DNA of 64,000 nucleotides from Bacillus salipaludis (GTDB lineage: Bacteria > Bacillota > Bacilli > Bacillales_B > DSM-18226): positions 310,001 through 374,000 of the forward strand of contig NZ_SMYO01000005.1 of assembly GCF_004358205.1 (NCBI RefSeq). The letters run 5' to 3'. Within the stretch, counting starts at the first letter, position 1. Each line of letters starts with the position of its first letter. Below the pieces are notes generated by a model. The model did not search any database. It worked only from the letters and a program-made list of their open reading frames with translations, and was not told the DNA's origin. The translations under genes and the position numbers were made by a program. Below are positions 59,292 to 64,000 of this stretch, one piece after another.

Positions 59292-60608
59292 ATGAAGGAA
59301 AATCAATTTGATCGTTTTAAATTTCAACCTTTTATCATAGAAGCACTAAATCAACAAGGTTTTTATCAGCCAACTGAAATTCAAGAAAAGATGATTCCAC
59401 TGGTTTTAAAATCAGAAAGCGCCATTGGGCAATCACAAACCGGAACAGGTAAAACACATGCTTTTGTTTTGCCTATTCTTGAAAAAATTAAACCGGAGGT
59501 TCAGCAGGTTCAAGCAGTCATTACCGCCCCAACAAGGGAACTAGCCTCGCAAATTTATCATCAAATTTTAAAAATGACAGAACATTGCAGCGCAGAACAA
59601 GCGATCATGACTAGATGTTATATTGGTGGAACGGACAAGCAGCGGACAATTGATAAATTAAAGGTGCAGCCTCATATTGTGGTAGGGACACCTGGAAGAA
59701 TTAAGGATCTTATGACAGAGCAAGCCTTATTTGTGCATACTGCGGATACTCTCGTTGTCGATGAAGCAGATATGATGCTCGATATGGGATTTATTGAAGA
59801 TTTGGATCAAGTTGCGGCGAAAATGCCGGAAAAATTACAAATGTTAGTTTTTTCTGCAACCATTCCCGAAAAGCTGAAACCGTTTCTTAAAAAATATATG
59901 GAAAACCCAAAAATTATCCAAATTGATTCAAAACAAAGGGCAGCAGTTAATTTAGAGCATATTCTTTTACCATCAAGACATCGAAATAAAAAACAATTGG
60001 TTCATGATGCATTACTAGCTTACAATCCTTATTTGGCTATTGTTTTTACGAATACCAAAAAAATGGCGGAAGAAGTCGCTGGTTTTTTAATTGAAAAAGG
60101 GTTAAAGGTTGGTAGAGTCCATGGGGATTTAAATCCGCGTGAACGTAAGAAAATGATGAAACAAATTCAAGACCTTGAATTCCAATATATTGTTGCCACC
60201 GATTTGGCTGCAAGAGGAATTGATATTGAAGGGGTCAGCCACGTCATTAACTATGAATTGCCGACGGATTTAGATTTTTATGTTCATCGGGTAGGGAGAA
60301 CGGCAAGAGCCGGAAATTCGGGGATTGCTCTTACCATCTACGATCTTTCCGATGAAGATGCCCTTAACCGTTTAGAAAAAATGGGGATCCAATTTAAATA
60401 TGTAGATCTTAAAAATGAAGAATTTGTTGAGATAGAGGACCGAAATAGGCGTAAAACAAGGGTTAAGCAAGAAGACGAGGCGGATAAAATTGCTAAGTCA
60501 ATGATTAAAAAACCGCAAAAGGTTAAACCGGGCTATAAAAAGAAAATGCAATGGGAAATGGATAAAATTAAAAAACGGCAGCGAAAATTAAACCAGAGAA
60601 AAAAATAA
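59292..60608 (+). CDS. cshB: DEAD-box RNA helicase CshB
   Basis: CshB unwinds RNA structures, notably in the cold. The 438-residue protein has the Q motif (PTEIQEKMIP), Walker A QSQTGTGKTHAF, DEAD in VVDEADMMLDMG, SAT in VFSATIPEK and HRVGRTARAG, then a short Lys-rich C-terminal tail. The ribosome binding site is GAGGAGCA. nfo follows. Confidence 0.94.
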   Translation: MKENQFDRFKFQPFIIEALNQQGFYQPTEIQEKMIPLVLKSESAIGQSQTGTGKTHAFVLPILEKIKPEVQQVQAVITAPTRELASQIYHQILKMTEHCSAEQAIMTRCYIGGTDKQRTIDKLKVQPHIVVGTPGRIKDLMTEQALFVHTADTLVVDEADMMLDMGFIEDLDQVAAKMPEKLQMLVFSATIPEKLKPFLKKYMENPKIIQIDSKQRAAVNLEHILLPSRHRNKKQLVHDALLAYNPYLAIVFTNTKKMAEEVAGFLIEKGLKVGRVHGDLNPRERKKMMKQIQDLEFQYIVATDLAARGIDIEGVSHVINYELPTDLDFYVHRVGRTARAGNSGIALTIYDLSDEDALNRLEKMGIQFKYVDLKNEEFVEIEDRNRRKTRVKQEDEADKIAKSMIKKPQKVKPGYKKKMQWEMDKIKKRQRKLNQRKK

Positions 60609-60629
60609 CGAGTGAATGGAGAGGGACAA

Positions 60630-61523
60630 ATGTTGAAAATTGGATCTCACGTTTCCATGAGCGGCAAGAACATGCTTCTGGCTGCAAGTGAAGAAGCTGT
60701 ATCATATGGTGCAAATACGTTCATGATTTATACCGGCGCTCCACAAAACACACGAAGAAAAAAGATTGAGGATTTGAACATCGAAGCCGGAAGAAGACAT
60801 ATGGAAGAGAACGGGATTTCTGAAATTGTTGTTCATGCCCCCTATATTATTAATATTGGGAATACAACAAATCCGGATACCTTTGAATTAGGTGTAAGAT
60901 TCCTTCGGTCAGAAATTGAGCGGACAGAAGCACTCGGAGCAAAGCAAATTGTTCTCCATCCCGGTGCACATGTCGGTGAGGGAACAGAAGCAGGTATTAA
61001 AAAAATTATTGAAGGATTAAATGAAGTCTTAACTGGAAAAGAAAATTTGCAAATAGCATTGGAAACAATGGCGGGGAAAGGCTCGGAATGCGGGAAATCC
61101 TTTGAGGAACTTGCGATGATAATCGATGGAGTTACCTATAGTGATAAGCTTTCAGTTTGTTTTGATACCTGCCATACCCACGATGCCGGCTATAATATTG
61201 TCGAAGATTTTGATGGTGTATTAAATGAATTTGATAAAATAATTGGAATTGACCGCTTAAAGGTTCTGCATATTAATGATAGTAAGAATGCTGTCGGAAT
61301 GAGAAAGGACCGTCATGAAAATATTGGATTTGGGCATATTGGTTTTACTGCCCTGAACTATATTATTCACCATCCGCAGCTTACGGACATTCCTAAAATT
61401 TTAGAAACTCCATTTGTCGGCGAGGATAAAAATAATAAAAAGGCTCCTTATAAATTTGAAATTGCTATGCTTCTTGAACAGAAGTTCAATGACAATCTAC
61501 TTGATGAAATCATGCAATCATAA
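60630..61523 (+). CDS. nfo: Endonuclease IV
   Basis: Nfo cleaves DNA at abasic sites. The 297-residue product has [15 protein letters not shown], the metal residues in [17 protein letters not shown] and [12 protein letters not shown], and HINDSKN near the end. The ATG at 60630 follows GGAGAGGG; an in-frame ATG at 60612 is less likely because it lacks that site. Confidence 0.95.
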   Translation: MLKIGSHVSMSGKNMLLAASEEAVSYGANTFMIYTGAPQNTRRKKIEDLNIEAGRRHMEENGISEIVVHAPYIINIGNTTNPDTFELGVRFLRSEIERTEALGAKQIVLHPGAHVGEGTEAGIKKIIEGLNEVLTGKENLQIALETMAGKGSECGKSFEELAMIIDGVTYSDKLSVCFDTCHTHDAGYNIVEDFDGVLNEFDKIIGIDRLKVLHINDSKNAVGMRKDRHENIGFGHIGFTALNYIIHHPQLTDIPKILETPFVGEDKNNKKAPYKFEIAMLLEQKFNDNLLDEIMQS

Positions 61524-61524
61524 T

Positions 61525-61557
61525 CAAAAAAGCTGTGCGACTTTGCACAGCTTTTTT
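61525..61557. terminator. Bidirectional terminator between nfo and the DUF2624 gene
   Basis: AAAAAAGCTGTGC pairs with GCACAGCTTTTTT. Confidence 0.85.
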
Positions 61558-61562
61558 GAATC

Positions 61563-61829
61563 CTAATTAGCTTTTGTTAATTGCATAAATAGTTTATTTA
61601 CTTCACGTGCTGTTTCCGGTCCGGCGGCTTTGGCTATTTCTTTTACTAATGCAGCGCGTTCACGGTCATCAAAAATATTAATATTTTTTCCTCGTAAGTA
61701 TTCAGCGATTTTTTTCGCTTGGGTTCGGTTTACCGAAATATTAAATTGCATGGCATACTTTAATAATTCTTCGGCAGTAATGGTATTAATTTTATGATTA
61801 ATGATGTTTTCAAATATCCTCACCTTCAT
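61563..61829 (-). CDS. yqfT: DUF2624 family protein (YqfT)
   Basis: This is a small helical protein of 86-88 residues with HKINTITAEELLKYAMQFNI and KIAEYLRGKNINIFDD. Starts at 61829 (ATG) and 61823 (GTG) are both possible; GAGGAG is 2 bases before the first and 8 bases before the second, which favours the GTG. The family is found next to nfo in bacilli and its function is unknown. Confidence 0.8.
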   Translation of the reverse strand: MKVRIFENIINHKINTITAEELLKYAMQFNISVNRTQAKKIAEYLRGKNINIFDDRERAALVKEIAKAAGPETAREVNKLFMQLTKAN

Positions 61830-61909
61830 CACTCCTCTGTGCTAATGTATGAAAAAGGAGGAAGAATGTGACTCATCCTAAAGAATTTTATGGGCGTATT
61901 TTGAATTAC

Positions 61910-61938
61910 TTTACAACTGGGAAGACCTATTGTATACT
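61910..61938 (+). promoter_or_regulatory. Sigma-A promoter of the zinc uptake operon
   Basis: TTTACA (61910-61915), a 17-bp spacer and TATACT (61933-61938) lie about 50 bases upstream of znuC. Confidence 0.75.
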
Positions 61939-61948
61939 ACATGATATT

Positions 61949-61969
61949 AAATCGGAATGATTCTTAAAA
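61949..61969. promoter_or_regulatory. Candidate Zur operator
   Basis: The 21-bp site starts AAATCGGAAT, has GATTC next and ends TTAAAA. Its left half matches the B. subtilis Zur box half AAATCGTAAT with one mismatch and the centre GGAATGATTC is partly palindromic, but the right half is poor. It lies just after the -10, where repression would be effective. Confidence 0.45.
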
Positions 61970-61990
61970 TTAAAGGTGAGAGTTCAGCAT

Positions 61991-62764
61991 ATGCAATCAA
62001 TCATTGAAATTAAGCATCTTTTTTATCGTTATGAAAAAGATACGGTCCTTGAGGACATTAATCTTTCAGTTCCAGACGGCTCTTTTTTAGCGATTGTCGG
62101 ACCAAACGGTTCAGGAAAGTCAACGCTTTTAAAGCTAATCCTAGGTCTTTTGAAACCGCAAAAAGGCGATATTTATTTATTCAACCAAGAGCTAAGTAAA
62201 TTTAAAGATTGGCAAAAAATTGGTTATGTCTCCCAAAAGGCCAATTCTTTTAATACCGGATTCCCGGCAACTGTATTCGAAGTCGTCTCGAGCGGCCTAA
62301 CAAAAAAAATAGGGATGTTCCGGTTCTTTAAGAAAGAACATTCACAAAGGGTAATGGAGGCACTCGAGGCAGTCGGAATGGATAAATTCAGCAGGCGGAA
62401 TATTGGTGAGCTTTCAGGTGGTCAACAGCAGAGAGTATTCATAGCACGTGCACTTGTCAGCGAACCGAAGCTCTTAATCCTAGATGAACCGACGGTCGGA
62501 GTAGACGCACAAAATGTAAATTCGTTTTATCAAATGCTGGGAAATTTAAATCACAAGAGGGGAATTACCCTTTTACTGGTGACCCATGATATTGGCACGA
62601 TATCAGAAAAGGTAACACAAGTCGCCTGCCTAAATAAACATATGCATTTTCACGGGGATACAGAGGAATTTGAGAGGTATAGAACAGAAGGTATCTCGGA
62701 TTTCTATGGGCATGGTGTTCACATGCTATCCCATCAACATGATCATGGAGGCGAGTCAGATTGA
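61991..62764 (+). CDS. znuC: Metal (zinc) ABC transporter ATP-binding protein
   Basis: The 257-residue ATPase has Walker A GPNGSGKST, the signature LSGGQQQR and Walker B LLILDEPTVG, and ends with a His-rich tail (GHGVHMLSHQHDHGGE), common in zinc-type ATPases. The ATG at 61991 follows AAAGGTGAG; a frame start at 61976 is less likely. It overlaps znuB by 4 bp. Zinc rather than manganese is inferred from the adjacent zur. Confidence 0.9.
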   Translation: MQSIIEIKHLFYRYEKDTVLEDINLSVPDGSFLAIVGPNGSGKSTLLKLILGLLKPQKGDIYLFNQELSKFKDWQKIGYVSQKANSFNTGFPATVFEVVSSGLTKKIGMFRFFKKEHSQRVMEALEAVGMDKFSRRNIGELSGGQQQRVFIARALVSEPKLLILDEPTVGVDAQNVNSFYQMLGNLNHKRGITLLLVTHDIGTISEKVTQVACLNKHMHFHGDTEEFERYRTEGISDFYGHGVHMLSHQHDHGGESD

Positions 62765-63606
62765 TTCAAGGAATTTTTCATTATGAATTTTTACAAAATG
62801 CCTTTTTAACCGGAATCATGATTGGCTTCCTCGCTCCTTTATTAGGTGTATTCATTGTTGTAAGAAGACTTTCCTTAATTGCCGATGCCTTAAGCCATGT
62901 TACGCTGGCAGGAATTGCAGCAAGTCTTTTAATCGAAAAATACTTCACGGTGATGGCGGGGTTAAATCCACTTTATTTGGGGATGGCCTTTTCAGTGGGC
63001 GGCTCCTTATTTATTGAAAAGCTAAGAGGAGTTTATAAACATTACCAAGAATTAGCGATTCCGATTATCCTTTCAAGCGGGATTGGACTTGGAGTTATCT
63101 TTATTTCACTTGCCAATGGATTCAACACTGATTTATTTAGTTATTTGTTTGGCAGTGTATCGGCGGTTAGCCGTACTGATTTATGGGTTATTTTTATTAT
63201 TTGTCTTTTAGTCGTTCTTGCAATTATTTTATTGTATAAAGAATTGTTTTTATTATCATTTGATGAAGAGCATGCCAAGGCATCTGGAATTGCAGCCAAA
63301 AGTATTCATTTTATTTTTATCGTAATGGTCGCACTTGTCATAGCGGCTTCGATGCGGATTGTCGGAATTCTATTGGTTTCCTCGTTAATGACTTTACCTG
63401 TTGCTGCAAGTATCCGAATTGCCAAGGGGTTTAAACAGACTATTTTCTTTTCAGTGCTCTTTGGGGAAATCGCTGTAATGGGAGGACTCTTTACTGCTTA
63501 TTATTTAGATTTGGCACCAGGTGGAACGATTGTCATGATTGCAGTTCTTATTTTAATTTTTTCCATTCTTTCTAAAAAAATGACCGTTCATAAACAGGTG
63601 CAATAG
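62761..63606 (+). CDS. znuB: Metal (zinc) ABC transporter permease
   Basis: The 281-residue integral membrane protein has eight to nine hydrophobic segments, [23 protein letters not shown] and [13 protein letters not shown], as in family 9 (ZnuB/AdcB) permeases. TTG start within the znuC stop (TTGA overlap). A substrate-binding protein (ZnuA) gene is not in this window. Confidence 0.92.
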   Translation: MIQGIFHYEFLQNAFLTGIMIGFLAPLLGVFIVVRRLSLIADALSHVTLAGIAASLLIEKYFTVMAGLNPLYLGMAFSVGGSLFIEKLRGVYKHYQELAIPIILSSGIGLGVIFISLANGFNTDLFSYLFGSVSAVSRTDLWVIFIICLLVVLAIILLYKELFLLSFDEEHAKASGIAAKSIHFIFIVMVALVIAASMRIVGILLVSSLMTLPVAASIRIAKGFKQTIFFSVLFGEIAVMGGLFTAYYLDLAPGGTIVMIAVLILIFSILSKKMTVHKQVQ

Positions 63607-63617
63607 AGGTGAAACAC

Positions 63618-64000
63618 GTGAACGTTAATGATGCAATACAATATTTAAAAGAAAAGGGTTTTAAGCACACAGGGAAAAGGGAAGAAATGCTGCAGCTATT
63701 TGCGGATAGTGATAAATATTTAACGGCTAAGGATGTGTTAGACCGATTAAAAGAAGGGTATCCTGGATTGAGTTTTGATACCATCTACCGCAATCTTTCT
63801 TTATTTGTAAAAATGGGAATCCTGGAAATGACTGAATTGTCGGGGGAAAAGCATTTTCGTTTTACCTGCTCCCATCATAGCCACCACCATCATTTTATTT
63901 GCCTTGACTGCGGAAAGACAAAAGAGATTGAAACTTGTCCCATGAATGAGTTAAGTGAGGATTTAATCGGGTATGATATATCGGGCCATAAATTTGAGAT
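63618..64000 (+). CDS. zur: Zinc uptake regulator Zur (Fur family), 3' end outside the window
   Basis: The first 127 codons are visible. The winged-helix N-terminus ([20 protein letters not shown], then [20 protein letters not shown]) is followed by a His-rich metal region ([20 protein letters not shown]) with CxxC. The GTG start follows AGAGGTGAAA. It is the last gene of znuC-znuB-zur. The match to B. subtilis Zur is close, and the C-terminal dimer domain and second CxxC lie beyond position 64000. Confidence 0.95.
   Translation, partial: MNVNDAIQYLKEKGFKHTGKREEMLQLFADSDKYLTAKDVLDRLKEGYPGLSFDTIYRNLSLFVKMGILEMTELSGEKHFRFTCSHHSHHHHFICLDCGKTKEIETCPMNELSEDLIGYDISGHKFE

Overview
The window looks like a chromosomal segment of a low-GC, endospore-forming Bacillaceae bacterium, perhaps Neobacillus or a close relative (the genus is my inference). 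The evidence is AGGAGG-type ribosome binding sites with frequent GTG and TTG starts, sporulation genes (sigK, sda, gpr, yqfC, yqfD) and late competence genes (comER, comEA, comEB, comEC). Gene order closely follows the B. subtilis yqe-yqf region. No phage, CRISPR array, rRNA or tRNA gene is visible.

Layout. 1-3050: yrhC, a palindromic repeat, about 7.5 copies of a 52-bp tandem repeat, then a dense cluster of tiny ORFs including two tandem yrzI genes, and a second repeat family. 3056-8471: intact sigK, an Asp-box lipoprotein, an M3 oligoendopeptidase, divergent pssA/psd and sda. 8588-13880: DnaA boxes, then the yqeG-yqeH-aroE-yhbY-nadD-yqeK-rsfS-yqeM operon. 13939-18674: comER, comEA-EB-EC and yqzM. 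19019-24251: holA, rpsT, gpr, yqxA and lepA, with no spoIIP. 24328-33660: hemW and the CIRCE-controlled hrcA-grpE-dnaK-dnaJ-prmA-rsmE-mtaB heat-shock region. 33767-36260: deoC, a Na/Pi cotransporter, rpsU and yqeY. 36649-46068: a protease-less NfeD, floA, yqfC, yqfD, phoH, pgpH, ybeY, dgkA, cdd and era. 46227-50629: yqzL, recO, a T-box and single-chain glycyl-tRNA synthetase, ccpN and ppsR. 50914-54194: a decayed yqxD, dnaG and sigA. 54441-61829: cccA, trmK, yqfO, ispH, a YqfQ/VrrA-like gene, cshB, nfo and a DUF2624 gene. 61910-64000: a zinc ABC transporter and the start of zur.

The genes cover core functions: ribosome assembly and rRNA/tRNA modification, DNA replication (holA, dnaG), sigma factors (sigA, sigK), protein folding, phosphatidylethanolamine and isoprenoid synthesis, c-di-AMP turnover, DNA uptake and zinc homeostasis.

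Most of the window is conserved housekeeping sequence. The unusual points are in the gaps. (1) The yrzI micro-ORF cluster has a leader ORF with twin terminators. (2) Four copies of a terminally inverted palindromic repeat occur, three of them at or near places where the locus departs from the B. subtilis arrangement: spoIIP missing, the NfeD protease half missing, and glyQS replaced by a single-chain enzyme with the repeat inside its mRNA leader. (3) A yqxD pseudogene lies between ppsR and dnaG. (4) A promoter, cre-like site and terminator-like hairpin upstream of cccA could make a short RNA. All assignments rest on reading the sequence and remembered family knowledge; no search was run.
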